Assembly: GCA_006969905.1 (NCBI GenBank)
Contig: CP030887.1
Span: 3,212,730-3,276,729, forward strand
Direction of reading: 5' to 3'
DNA length: 64,000 bases
Source: Balneolaceae bacterium
GTDB lineage: Bacteria; Bacteroidota; Rhodothermia; Balneolales; Balneolaceae
Shown here: one piece after another, positions 1-8,644 of the stretch
How the letters are laid out: each line of letters starts with the position of its first letter
How positions within the stretch are numbered: the first letter of the stretch is position 1
Notes under the pieces: generated by a model
What the model was told of the DNA's origin: nothing
Databases searched by the model: none
What the model saw: the letters and a program-made list of their open reading frames with translations, nothing else
Position numbers and translations under genes: made by a program

Positions 1-3000
1 AGCAGTACCTGAATATCCAATGGTAACGGTTACATCTGTAGTGGAAATCGCAGACAGGGTTGCAGTCAAAGTGGCTGTACCGGATGCTTCTGCAATACTT
101 GAGTTATCAACTGAAAGGGTTACCGTTGGTTCCCCGTCTATTACAAGTGCTTTGTTATTGCCTAAGGAACCGGAAGCTCCGGGAGTTGGAAGAGTCAGCG
201 TAGCATCATTCCCTGCATTATCCCTGATACTGGTACCTGCAGAAAGAGCAGATGTATTTATATAATCCAAATCTGCTGAAACATCCCCTGTTTGAACAGT
301 ATAGGAAAAGTTGAGGGTATCTGTACCCGAACCGGAAGAATAATCAACCACCTGATCCACACCTCCTGTTTCCAAAGTTAATTGGGGAGTTCCGGTTACA
401 ACTACTGCTTCATTGAATATAACCTGGATGGCTATTATATCACCGGCATTATACGTTCCGTTTGCCGTACTTGAAGTAACTGAGCTTATTGTTGGAGCAG
501 TTCGGTCTAAGAGAATAGTTTCGCTGGCCTGTGTAGCACTGTTACCTGCTACATCACTCACATCGGCTGTTACCGTGATATTGCCTTCGTCTAATCCGCT
601 GATATCAGCATCAGTCGCCGCCCAGGCATTACCGGATACTGTTCCGGTCACCTGCACGGTTGGGTTTGAACCATCGTTAAAAATTACTGTTACTGTCTGG
701 CCATCTTCCGCTCCGGATGTTGTACCGCTGATCGTTACGTCATTGTCCTCGCTTGCATTTACAGCATCATCTCCTTCGATTGGAGTAGTTATTGTAATTG
801 TAGGTGCAGCTTGATCAATGGCATACACTTCTTCGCTGTTTATGGTACCTGCAAATGCATTCCCTGTTGTATCAGTAATGTCCTGCCCTCCTGCAAAGTC
901 CAGGTCCAGTTCCCCGTCTGTGTTGATGGTGCTTACCGTCACATCAAATACGGAGTCCACTGTTTGGGTACTGAAACCAGAAATAGCTGCTGTTCCTCCT
1001 GCACCGGCTCCTGAGATTGCAAAATCTGCAGCGCTGATATTGGTTACGTCCTTGTTGAAGGTAACCCTGAAAGTAACACTTGAAGCATTGGTTAATGAAT
1101 CGGTTGGGCTTTGACGAACAATACTTGTTACGATTGGTAGCGACTGCCCGTTCACAGTGATCTCAATTTCTGAAGCTGCACTTTCATTAGTTCCATCAGA
1201 TACTTTTAGCTGGACTGTGCGGTTTGCGGTTTCCCCATCAGTAATACTGGGATCATCTCCTGCCTGGTAAGTCAGGGTCCGCAAGGTAGCCTGATAATCG
1301 GCCAGGCTGGCATTGCCGGTAAGGGTTAATACCCCGTTAGTACTGTTATAGGAAGCACCAATTCCCCCCTGGGTAGTAACAGACAGTATATCTCCTGTTA
1401 AAAAACCTGAACTGATAGTAACCGTACCTGAAGCGAGTTCGGTATCATCAGCGTCAAAAATGGTCAGGGCATTATCTAAAATCACAGCCGTACCATTTTC
1501 ATTGGCTGAGGCAGTAGCAGCCGCCAATACAATACCGGGTATGGGCAGGCTGAATACGGCCAGGGCATTCTCACTTTGTCCGGAAGCATACAGGTTTAGA
1601 CTCAAAGGGTCTGTAACCATTCCTGACACTCCCGCCAGGCCATCTGTTGTGTTAACACCATCAATGCGGGCTGTTTCGATAGTAAGCATCCCGTTGGTTG
1701 TGTTACGGTTGAAAACCGTAATTGCATTATCACTCAACGCGCTGGCGTAAACATAACGTCCGTCAGGACTTGTTGCGAGGCTTCTTATACCCTGTAGAGT
1801 AGTTATGCCATTAACACCTTCTTTATGTTTTTCAAGAAAAGTAAGCTCTCCCGTTGTAATGTTTCTGGAAAAAGCCAGCAGGCTGTTTCCATTTTGTGCA
1901 CTTACATAAACATGTTCGTTATCCGGTGAAAGTACAAGCGAGGCCGGCGATAACATATCAGTAATCCCGCCCACACCATTTTGGACGGTTGAAGCTAAGG
2001 TGAGAGCACCTGTACTTACATTCCGGGTATAAACGGAAACCGCATTATCGTCCGTAGAAGTAACATACAGGAAGCCGCCGTCTGAAGTAACAGCTATATT
2101 ATTGATTGGGCTGGAAGGCGCACCAAATGCCTGCCCTAGCAGGTTTCCATTAACACCATCCAGGTGTTGTTCTACAAAAGTGAGCTGCCCCGTGGAGGCA
2201 TCCCTGCTGAAGACTACCAATCCATCTGTATTTCCGCTAACAATATATACCGATTTGTCATCCGGGCTTACTGTTACGGAAACCGGACCATCCATAGCAG
2301 AAGCTACAGACGTACCCAAGTCTTCTACAAAAGTAAGGGCCCCGGTGGTGTCATTTCTGGAAAAAACGGTTACCGCATCATCCGTTGGCGATACCGCATA
2401 GACATTTTTGCCATCTGCACTAATATCTACCCCAAAGGTAGCAGCGAGATTATTAGCTCCATTCGTTCCATCTTTAATCACATCAACATAGGTCAGTGTA
2501 CCATCTACCGGGTCTCTGCTGAAAATACCAATTCCAAAATCACTTACAGCAGCTACATACACGTGTTTGCCATCCGGGCTTACAGCAGGGTCGCTGGACA
2601 AAGCCAGGCCATCCACCCCGTCAACTCCATCTTTAAGCACTTCTATATATGTAATAGCATCAGAAATTGCCACCGGCCCCTGCAAAGGGCTTTCTACCGG
2701 GTTACCTGCAGTAGTGCCATCGTTGGGTGTAACTTCAAAGCTGATATATTTGCCTTCATCACCAGTTACTAACGTATAATTCTGGCTGGTAGCTCCTGTT
2801 ATGGCCGTCTTATTTGTACCCGAACCGTCATCGGAGCGATACCATTGGTAAGCGCTGCCACTTTCAGTATCGTTTTCTGCATCTGCATAGGTATAGGTAC
2901 CTGACAGTTGCTCTCCTACCTCCAGCGTTCCGGAAAAAGATACATTTGAAGCCGTGGGGGGAGTGTTCCCGGAAGCAGCGGCTGAAAAATCAAAGGTATC

Positions 3001-3588
3001 CATAACCAATATCATTGGATCACCGGAGCTGATTTTGATTTCGTCAATATTTTCCCAATCCGGGTCTGATCCTGTATTAAAGGTTACGGTACCGGACCTG
3101 TTTGAAATAACGGTATAGTTTACCGATCCCGAAGCATCCGAGCTCGACAGATCTATCGCATCGGAAGCCACAGAAACACCATCTCTGAAACCCTCCAGCG
3201 TGATATTGTTGGTACCTCCTCCGCTTGTGCCCAATTCAAAAGAAACGATACTGAACTCACTTCCCGGCGAAGCAGCGTTTGATATCACCAGGCTTGTAAA
3301 TGAAGCCGTGGTACTGGTAATGTTTACAAAAAAAGCATTATCACCATCGTCTAACGGAGTATCCCCAACTCCATCAGCTGCAGCATTAAATCCCGTTGAT
3401 GTATTTGCTGTGAACGTAAGGTCGTTAATCGTAACACTTGTGGCAGGTGTGGATGGGGAAGCCCCGGTAAAGTTCTCATCCGCAGGCGTTTGTGCCCAGG
3501 CAAAAGATGTGCTCGCAATAAAAACCAGACTGAAGGTATTCAGAATTGGCCGAACCAGCTTCTTATATAGGATTAGTTTTTTATTCAT
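1..3588 (-). CDS. Large secreted YVTN-propeller and Ig-like repeat protein (3' end beyond window)
   Basis: The frame is open from ATG at 3588 to base 1 (1196 codons), so the C-terminus lies outside the window. Residues 1-32 form a signal peptide ending in an AWA-type cleavage site. About 205-300 is an Ig-like segment. About 300-676 carries seven repeats of the form 'SPDGKHVYV...FSRD...TGALTFV', with a closing strand ([11 protein letters not shown]) ahead of the first blade, as in a seven-bladed lactonase/YVTN propeller with velcro closure. Then follow a cadherin-like domain (about 680-810), three Big/Ig-like domains (about 813-1150, with 'FNKDVT' and 'FNEAVV' signatures) and the start of a Calx-beta-like domain ([10 protein letters not shown]). 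I infer an exported, probably surface-anchored adhesin-like protein. The sorting signal would be in the missing part. It lies downstream of the tail-collar gene on the same strand, 44 nt away. Confidence 0.8.
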   Translation of the reverse strand, partial: MNKKLILYKKLVRPILNTFSLVFIASTSFAWAQTPADENFTGASPSTPATSVTINDLTFTANTSTGFNAAADGVGDTPLDDGDNAFFVNITSTTASFTSLVISNAASPGSEFSIVSFELGTSGGGTNNITLEGFRDGVSVASDAIDLSSSDASGSVNYTVISNRSGTVTFNTGSDPDWENIDEIKISSGDPMILVMDTFDFSAAASGNTPPTASNVSFSGTLEVGEQLSGTYTYADAENDTESGSAYQWYRSDDGSGTNKTAITGATSQNYTLVTGDEGKYISFEVTPNDGTTAGNPVESPLQGPVAISDAITYIEVLKDGVDGVDGLALSSDPAVSPDGKHVYVAAVSDFGIGIFSRDPVDGTLTYVDVIKDGTNGANNLAATFGVDISADGKNVYAVSPTDDAVTVFSRNDTTGALTFVEDLGTSVASAMDGPVSVTVSPDDKSVYIVSGNTDGLVVFSRDASTGQLTFVEQHLDGVNGNLLGQAFGAPSSPINNIAVTSDGGFLYVTSTDDNAVSVYTRNVSTGALTLASTVQNGVGGITDMLSPASLVLSPDNEHVYVSAQNGNSLLAFSRNITTGELTFLEKHKEGVNGITTLQGIRSLATSPDGRYVYASALSDNAITVFNRNTTNGMLTIETARIDGVNTTDGLAGVSGMVTDPLSLNLYASGQSENALAVFSLPIPGIVLAAATASANENGTAVILDNALTIFDADDTELASGTVTISSGFLTGDILSVTTQGGIGASYNSTNGVLTLTGNASLADYQATLRTLTYQAGDDPSITDGETANRTVQLKVSDGTNESAASEIEITVNGQSLPIVTSIVRQSPTDSLTNASSVTFRVTFNKDVTNISAADFAISGAGAGGTAAISGFSTQTVDSVFDVTVSTINTDGELDLDFAGGQDITDTTGNAFAGTINSEEVYAIDQAAPTITITTPIEGDDAVNASEDNDVTISGTTSGAEDGQTVTVIFNDGSNPTVQVTGTVSGNAWAATDADISGLDEGNITVTADVSDVAGNSATQASETILLDRTAPTISSVTSSTANGTYNAGDIIAIQVIFNEAVVVTGTPQLTLETGGVDQVVDYSSGSGTDTLNFSYTVQTGDVSADLDYINTSALSAGTSIRDNAGNDATLTLPTPGASGSLGNNKALVIDGEPTVTLSVDNSSIAEASGTATLTATLSAISTTDVTVTIGYSGTA

Positions 3589-3632
3589 TGAAGTTTCGAT
3601 TTTCTGAAATAGGATTAAGAATTAACTACGTG

Positions 3633-4277
3633 CTATGATCGCGAAGGATATATCCCATCCAATGCTATTATATAATGTAATACCAGATATGGCTGCATTA
3701 GACTAATCGGCAAGGGATCAGTACTCCCTGTATTCCCCACAACTATATCTCCTCCCGGATTAACTGGGGTTGGAATTGTAACATCCACCTGTACAGCAGC
3801 CGGGTTCATATATACATCTGGCTGATCTGTATAGGATTGTACCTGTGTGAAAGAAATATCCGGGCTTATCCCCCAATACGCCCCATTCGGGTTATTTGTA
3901 GGTGTTCCTGCGGTTCCGGCCGATACACTTACACTGGTTGCTGGGACAATTGGCCCGAAATCTTTGGGTGAAAAAGTAGCAGCATGTGTATGGGCTGGTA
4001 AATGATTGATATCAAGCTTTGTTATTGGATAACCTCCAAATTGTCCCAATATAAAATTCCCATAATATGGACTGTTTCCGGCACCTGCCACCACACGGCC
4101 CCGCAAATCCGGGAGACCGAACGTACTTCTTCCATCGCCGCCAAAGCGATCTCCTATTAAAGAATACAAAGCTGTATAATCAGATATACTAACAATTTGC
4201 CCTTCACAAAAAGCCCATCCCTCGGGGGCAAATGTATAAGGTACCAGTGAAATTTCGCCTACAAATGGTTCTTCCAA
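3633..4277 (-). CDS. Phage tail collar domain protein (microcystin-dependent-protein type)
   Basis: This 214-aa protein has an N-terminal phage tail collar domain (about residues 5-66). It carries the family signatures GEISLVPYTFAPEGWAFCEG, then 'ALYSLIGDRFGGDGRSTFGLPDLRGRV' as separate blocks, followed by a Gly/Pro-rich C-terminal half ending in 'QPYLVLHYIIALDGIYPS', which is also typical of the family. There is no signal peptide. Such proteins are tail-fibre or short-tail collar proteins in phages and are widespread in bacteria outside prophages, where their role is poorly known. It is 26 nt downstream of the periplasmic-binding-fold gene and probably co-transcribed with it. Its position next to an operon with another tail-fibre-like protein (17373-20159) suggests a shared function; that link is inference. 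Confidence 0.85.
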   Translation of the reverse strand: MEEPFVGEISLVPYTFAPEGWAFCEGQIVSISDYTALYSLIGDRFGGDGRSTFGLPDLRGRVVAGAGNSPYYGNFILGQFGGYPITKLDINHLPAHTHAATFSPKDFGPIVPATSVSVSAGTAGTPTNNPNGAYWGISPDISFTQVQSYTDQPDVYMNPAAVQVDVTIPTPVNPGGDIVVGNTGSTDPLPISLMQPYLVLHYIIALDGIYPSRS

Positions 4278-4303
4278 GTTTTTTCCTCGTTATTTTTTAA
4301 AAA

Positions 4304-5425
4304 TTAAATCCCCATGTAAATATTCTGCCAGCCACTTACCGGAGAATCGATAACAGATCGGTAATTCATTTTTGACATATCTGACTTACAAAGAATCTTT
4401 CTTTTAATCGGCTTATTTGGTTTTAGCCTGTTTTCAAGAATGTAAATTTCTGAACTTTTCACTGTTTTCTCAAGAGTTAAGGCGATATTCTCTCTGTCAT
4501 CAGAGACCGTATGTACATTATCATGTTTATTTATGATCACTTTAGCAGCTTCTTTACCCAATTGCTCAAATATACCGTACGGCTTTGTCCATTCTTCCTC
4601 AAGATCTGAATCGTCAATTTTTCTGAAAGCATGTATTGCAGAATACACAACCAGCTCTTCATCTACTGGTTCTGGTGATATGCCACCAAGAAAATACCGG
4701 CTTGAAATAAGCAGGATTTTTCTATGCAATCCTCTTTTTATGAACGCATTCATAAATTCTTGTGCTTCCTTCCCGCAAAAGGCACAAAAAACGAAATCGG
4801 GAGCTTCGCGTTCAATGGTATCCATAATGCCAGCCATATCTACCGGCTTATCAACACCTTTAAAGTTACCTGAAGCCAATATACATTCACTTCCAGGCTT
4901 AGCGGAAGTCATTCCCATTCTCAACATTTTCAGAAAACAATATCCAATATCGTACAAAGAACCTGCGAGCAATCCTTTTGTACCAAACTGTGTTACAGCC
5001 CAATGACCTATTGCCCAAATCTGCATCCATAAATAATCAGAGTTAACCTGGACGTTTGTTCCTGATACTACATTACCCGGAATATGCTCCCCAATGTTCG
5101 ATACTAACATCGGATTTTCATTTTGAACTTTTCCCACTATTCCTTTCAGTGTTAATGACGAAACCAGGCCAGTTATGTAGTCAACATCATGAAAGTGATT
5201 CAGCTTGTTTATCGCCTTAATCACCTGGCCTACCTGTCCCTCGCTTATATATTCGGGAAACAATTCATACTCAAAGCCCTCAACTGAATCTAATGCGTGT
5301 TTTAGGCCACTTATATATTTCTTACCCATTGGGTATATAGAGGAATATGGGATAAGCACTCCCAATAAAAATTTCTCCGAACGTCGATTGTACTCTTTTG
5401 CCACAGTCGGTAAGTTTTGGCTCAT
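4304..5425 (-). CDS. Leaderless periplasmic-binding-protein-fold (Leu/Ile/Val-type) protein
   Basis: This 373-aa protein resembles type 1 periplasmic-binding proteins of the branched-chain amino acid ABC class. 'FLLGVLIPYSSIYPMGKKY' begins the first lobe, followed by 'ALDSVEGFEYELFPEYISEG', a 'DVDYITGLVSS' strand and a second lobe containing 'PDFVFCAFCGKEAQEFMNAF'. There is no N-terminal hydrophobic signal or lipobox (it starts MSQNLPTVAKEYNRRS), so it is predicted to be cytoplasmic or exported by an unusual route. No ABC permease or ATPase genes are nearby, which argues against ordinary uptake. It is divergent from the methyltransferase gene at 5542 and followed by the tail-collar gene. A sensor or ligand-binding role is possible but unproven. 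Confidence 0.6.
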   Translation of the reverse strand: MSQNLPTVAKEYNRRSEKFLLGVLIPYSSIYPMGKKYISGLKHALDSVEGFEYELFPEYISEGQVGQVIKAINKLNHFHDVDYITGLVSSLTLKGIVGKVQNENPMLVSNIGEHIPGNVVSGTNVQVNSDYLWMQIWAIGHWAVTQFGTKGLLAGSLYDIGYCFLKMLRMGMTSAKPGSECILASGNFKGVDKPVDMAGIMDTIEREAPDFVFCAFCGKEAQEFMNAFIKRGLHRKILLISSRYFLGGISPEPVDEELVVYSAIHAFRKIDDSDLEEEWTKPYGIFEQLGKEAAKVIINKHDNVHTVSDDRENIALTLEKTVKSSEIYILENRLKPNKPIKRKILCKSDMSKMNYRSVIDSPVSGWQNIYMGI

Positions 5426-5541
5426 TAGCTTATTAAATGATGAAGTAATATATATTATATGGCTTCACCCGGCATAGCATCTTTGATTCAAAAACTTGTA
5501 ATTATGATTCAGAACAATTTCAATACTTTCGAAGCGAATCT
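5426..5541. promoter_or_regulatory. Divergent intergenic promoter region
   Basis: These 116 bases separate two divergent start codons (minus-strand binding-protein-fold gene and plus-strand methyltransferase). They are AT-rich, with a 'taatatatattatat' stretch near 5445-5460. A promoter for each direction is expected here. I could not pick a confident -33/-7 pair of the Bacteroidota type. Confidence 0.35.
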
Positions 5542-6483
5542 ATGAATTTAGCAAAGGCTCTTCGCATAATCCTTTCAGAAAAGAGTACTTATTCCTCAAT
5601 AAAGAATAGTTTGGATTTTCTTCACCACCATTTTAGCAGCAAAACCGGAATTTATGCCGGAGACCTCACTTTTGAAAAAGGAACAGATACTAAAAACGGA
5701 TGGGTAGTTAGTCCAGTGATGGCCGCTCACTGCCTGATTGATATTGAACGTACTACCCGTTTTCTAAGAGGTATTTACAAAGCTATTGAGCATTATATTA
5801 AAAGCCATCAGCAAATACAGATTCTGTATGCCGGTTGCGGGCCTTATGCTACATTGTTGACTCCCTTCACCGCGCTTTACACTCCTGAACAACTCCGCTT
5901 TACTTTCCTGGAGATAAATGAAGAATCTATAGCTGCCGTAAAGAAATTGTATAGAGCTCATGATTTGAATTCTTTTATCGATGATGTAATACTGGCAGAT
6001 GCCACAAATCCCAACCTCAAGTTTGGAAATCCTTTCCATATTATCGTTTCTGAAACCATGCAGGTGGCACTCCGAAAAGAATGCCAGGTACCCATCACAA
6101 GAAACCTGGTTAAATTTTTAACTCCTGATGGCACCTTCATACCCGAATATATTTCCCTGGATATTTATCTGACAGGTTCCCTGGATCCAATGAACCCCGG
6201 AGATCAGAAAAAAGAGTATGTCGGCACCGCCTATGAACTTGATTTCCGAAACGTACCGGAACCGAATCATAAAACTGTTATTACCGTCCCCTCTTCTGAA
6301 CTCATTCATCTTCAGTTGTTTACGGAGATCTATCTGTACGGTGGGGAAAGGCTAACCCTTCGCCAATCAAGTTTAACACAACCCTTGACCTTAGACCGAT
6401 TTAAAGACAAGCGACCCTCCACCATTCAATTCACCTACACAGAAGGTCCCAGGCCTGAATTGGTTTTTGAGTATATTTCTTAA
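5542..6483 (+). CDS. SAM-dependent methyltransferase with PRMT-like double-E loop
   Basis: This 313-aa class I methyltransferase has a SAM-binding motif I 'ILYAGCGPYATLL' (A97-G98-C99-G100-P101) and an acidic end of beta-2 at E124 (FTFLEINEES). 'VSETMQVALRKE' places E171 and E180 nine residues apart, the same spacing as the catalytic double-E loop of protein arginine methyltransferases (E144/E153 in PRMT1). The following 'FLTPDGTFIPEYISLDIYL' resembles the PRMT segment after that loop. The N-terminal about 90 residues are helical and unassigned. It is the only plus-strand gene within the 1-24653 block and meets the membrane-protein gene tail to tail, with stop codons overlapping at 6480-6483. 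Protein or peptide arginine methylation is a plausible activity; another small-substrate methyltransferase is the alternative. Confidence 0.65.
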   Translation: MNLAKALRIILSEKSTYSSIKNSLDFLHHHFSSKTGIYAGDLTFEKGTDTKNGWVVSPVMAAHCLIDIERTTRFLRGIYKAIEHYIKSHQQIQILYAGCGPYATLLTPFTALYTPEQLRFTFLEINEESIAAVKKLYRAHDLNSFIDDVILADATNPNLKFGNPFHIIVSETMQVALRKECQVPITRNLVKFLTPDGTFIPEYISLDIYLTGSLDPMNPGDQKKEYVGTAYELDFRNVPEPNHKTVITVPSSELIHLQLFTEIYLYGGERLTLRQSSLTQPLTLDRFKDKRPSTIQFTYTEGPRPELVFEYIS

Positions 6484-7409
6484 TCTTTATTGCTCATCCG
6501 TTCCACAATTCTATCTCTATTCGCTATTTCGTTCTCAGCATAAACCATTTTATTCTTTAAATATTCCATCTGGCTGGTTGTGAACAGCGATTTTATTGTT
6601 ACAATTGCTAATACAAAATACAAGAGTGGCAAAAGTAAATACAGAATAAAAACACTTGTTAAATAATTTACTACCAACTGTCTTATTTTTTTTGCTGCAA
6701 ATTGTATAGCCTTTTTGGTTAACCTGAAGTCCTCTTCGAAATGGAATCCAATTTGAGGCACCCTTTCTTCAACTTTGTCCTCAATCCTCTGGAATAGTGT
6801 TAAATGGTCTTTTCCTTTCAAACTGTCTTGCTTCATCTGCTGCTCTTTACGCTGTTTCAACTCTTCCTCTCTTTTCTGTTCCTTTTTCATAAAATCAGAG
6901 TGAATAAGTGTTAGTTGAGAATGAAGAGATTCAGGACCACTAATTTGTAATTTGTGATCAATATAGCTGATCCCACTTGCAAAAATACTAAGCCCCGGGT
7001 TTAGGAAAAGTCCAAAAATCAGAAACTGGTACGCAAGGGTTTTCCTTTTTTTAAACAGAGCAATAACCCATAAAACCATCAGAAGTACCAGTACTACTTT
7101 GGAATGAGTAATTTTGAGAATAATAAGCTGTGACAATAGAATTATCGCACCCAACGAAAGATATTCAAGAGCACTATTAATTGATTTTGAAGCTCCTTCA
7201 AAGATCCCTGAGATAAACGGTAACCTCACCGATGAAGATGCTTCAGAAACCAAGTATAAGCTCTCTAAAATCGCAAGGTTTTCTATGGATTTTTCTGAAG
7301 CTTTCTCCAATTCAGAAAGTGAATGGGTATAGAGCGGATTGTACCAGGCAAAAATCAATATACCCAATAACAGCAGCAGAACCCCATACTTCTTTAAAAA
7401 AAGACTCAT
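6480..7409 (-). CDS. Multi-pass membrane protein with charged coiled-coil segment
   Basis: I recognise no family for this 309-aa protein. It has an N-terminal membrane segment (about 6-24), a cluster of hydrophobic segments at about 83-150, a strongly charged coiled-coil-like stretch at about 175-200 (KKEQKREEELKQRKEQQMKQ), and a final membrane segment at about 247-270 followed by a short cytoplasmic coil ending in MSNKD. Its start lies 1 nt after the lysozyme gene, so it is the last gene of the minus-strand operon. Anchor, receptor or holin-like roles can be imagined next to a lysozyme. It is much longer than typical holins, and no function is assigned. Confidence 0.7.
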   Translation of the reverse strand: MSLFLKKYGVLLLLLGILIFAWYNPLYTHSLSELEKASEKSIENLAILESLYLVSEASSSVRLPFISGIFEGASKSINSALEYLSLGAIILLSQLIILKITHSKVVLVLLMVLWVIALFKKRKTLAYQFLIFGLFLNPGLSIFASGISYIDHKLQISGPESLHSQLTLIHSDFMKKEQKREEELKQRKEQQMKQDSLKGKDHLTLFQRIEDKVEERVPQIGFHFEEDFRLTKKAIQFAAKKIRQLVVNYLTSVFILYLLLPLLYFVLAIVTIKSLFTTSQMEYLKNKMVYAENEIANRDRIVERMSNKD

Positions 7410-7410
7410 T

Positions 7411-8172
7411 TTATTGTATTTGGTAATTTTTAAGAGTACTTAAATCACCATTAAAATGACTCAGATCAACATTATTTGTGCCTGCTATTCCAGGTAATGT
7501 TCCGGCATTCGTAAACTGCCAGAATGCCCAATCTTTCCACCCTTTGGGTAAAGTAGGAAGGTCTTTTTCTTCCCATTCAGCAATCCATAACGGACAATAT
7601 TCAAAATTCTGGGTAATGGTTTTATTCCAAAAACCATCATCGGTGTAAATGATAGGATAACGGCCTATTGAATCTTTGACTGTTTCGATCCAAACCGTTA
7701 TACCCTTTGTTAATGAATCAGGATCAACACCATGAGAAACCTCGATGTCCAAAACCGGCAAAATATCTCCTTTTTCATGCTTTACCGTAGTCAAAAAATG
7801 ATTTGCCTGGATTTTCGGGTCATCTTTTGGATCATAAAAGTGATACGCTCCTCTTATAAATCCAAAGTTTTTAGATGTAAGCCAATTATGCTCAAAATTT
7901 GGATCTACATCTTCAGAACCTTGTGTTGCCTTTATGAATACAAATTCAATTTTCTTCTTACGGAGATCCAGCCAATCTATTTCTCCATCCCAGTGAGAGA
8001 TATCACATCCCAAAGTCCGATCAACTTCCTTTAAACTTAATGCCCCAGTCGGAACTTTGCTATCATTTCGGGAATATATCCCTTTTGAGTGTTGAACCCA
8101 GTGGTATACATGAAAAGAGAGGGATAGAACTATAATCCCAATAAGTATCAAAAATGTTTTCAGTGTTTTCAT
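7411..8172 (-). CDS. GH25 lysozyme (N,O-diacetylmuramidase), membrane-anchored or secreted
   Basis: This 253-aa protein has an N-terminal hydrophobic helix (about 5-22) and a glycoside hydrolase family 25 domain from about 53 to the end. The family's acidic residues are visible: D57 in 'GCDISHWDG', and D142 and E144 in 'VLDIEVSHG'. 'FVFIKATQGSEDVDPNF', 'RGAYHFY' and 'WAFWQFTNAG' are also GH25 signatures. The enzyme cleaves the beta-1,4 bond between MurNAc and GlcNAc in peptidoglycan. The uncleaved-looking leader suggests membrane tethering in the periplasm. Its ATG overlaps the stop of the upstream gene (ATGA), so it is translationally coupled inside the operon. A lysozyme beside tail-fibre-like genes suggests a cell-wall-crossing or release step. 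Confidence 0.88.
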   Translation of the reverse strand: MKTLKTFLILIGIIVLSLSFHVYHWVQHSKGIYSRNDSKVPTGALSLKEVDRTLGCDISHWDGEIDWLDLRKKKIEFVFIKATQGSEDVDPNFEHNWLTSKNFGFIRGAYHFYDPKDDPKIQANHFLTTVKHEKGDILPVLDIEVSHGVDPDSLTKGITVWIETVKDSIGRYPIIYTDDGFWNKTITQNFEYCPLWIAEWEEKDLPTLPKGWKDWAFWQFTNAGTLPGIAGTNNVDLSHFNGDLSTLKNYQIQ

Positions 8173-8639
8173 TTTGCAGTGTCCGGTTGAGGGTTAAAAA
8201 CCAGAACTTTTCCGTCCGGTTTTGGATTAGCCAAATCCCGCGTTTCAGTACCCATAATATGTCCAAGTTCTTTTTCAGTAAAACCACAACTGGAAAGAAG
8301 GTGCATTATGGCTGTATGATTAAGGCCTTTAATCCGCAACCTGTTTGCAAGAGTTTGTACCATTTCCCTGGAAATTTCATTGCTTATTTTTTCAGGAACT
8401 ACTTCATGAATTACTTCAGGTAATACGCTGGTTACTTCTTTTTCAATTATACCAGTTACAGAAGACAACCCGGATTTTTCCCAAAGTTCTTTTACATGGT
8501 CTTCCGAAAAACCATGCTTTGCCATGAGCTGTTTGATCTCCTGCTCTCCTTTACCAAACCAGCGGTGGAGCATTTCCATCAGCTCATGGGGAGGAACCAC
8601 TTTTTTAAAAAGGCGAATAATTATATTGCTGAGTCCCAT
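8169..8639 (-). CDS. Small helical protein with an internal repeat, unknown function
   Basis: This 156-aa protein has no signal peptide and no family I recognise. Two similar helical units are visible: about 35-57 (IKQLMAKHGFSEDHVKELWE) and about 110-132 (AIMHLLSSCGFTEKELGHIM). They share the pattern hydrophobic-x-x-L-(M/L)-x-x-x-GF-(S/T)-E-x-x, so the protein probably arose by internal duplication. The region between is rich in V, E and I (EKEVTSVLPEVIHEVVPEKI) and may be amphipathic. The C-terminus ends with a Pro/Asp-rich tail. It starts 5 nt after the 637-aa gene and its stop overlaps the lysozyme start. An adaptor role in the operon's complex is a guess. Confidence 0.65.
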   Translation of the reverse strand: MGLSNIIIRLFKKVVPPHELMEMLHRWFGKGEQEIKQLMAKHGFSEDHVKELWEKSGLSSVTGIIEKEVTSVLPEVIHEVVPEKISNEISREMVQTLANRLRIKGLNHTAIMHLLSSCGFTEKELGHIMGTETRDLANPKPDGKVLVFNPQPDTAK

Positions 8640-8644
8640 AATTT

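Noticed and set aside
20-3005. Several plus-strand frames of 60-200 codons across the first 3 kb
   Set aside because: They lie antisense to the open minus-strand frame that encodes a recognisable propeller and Ig domains, have no starts with ribosome sites and no recognisable domains.
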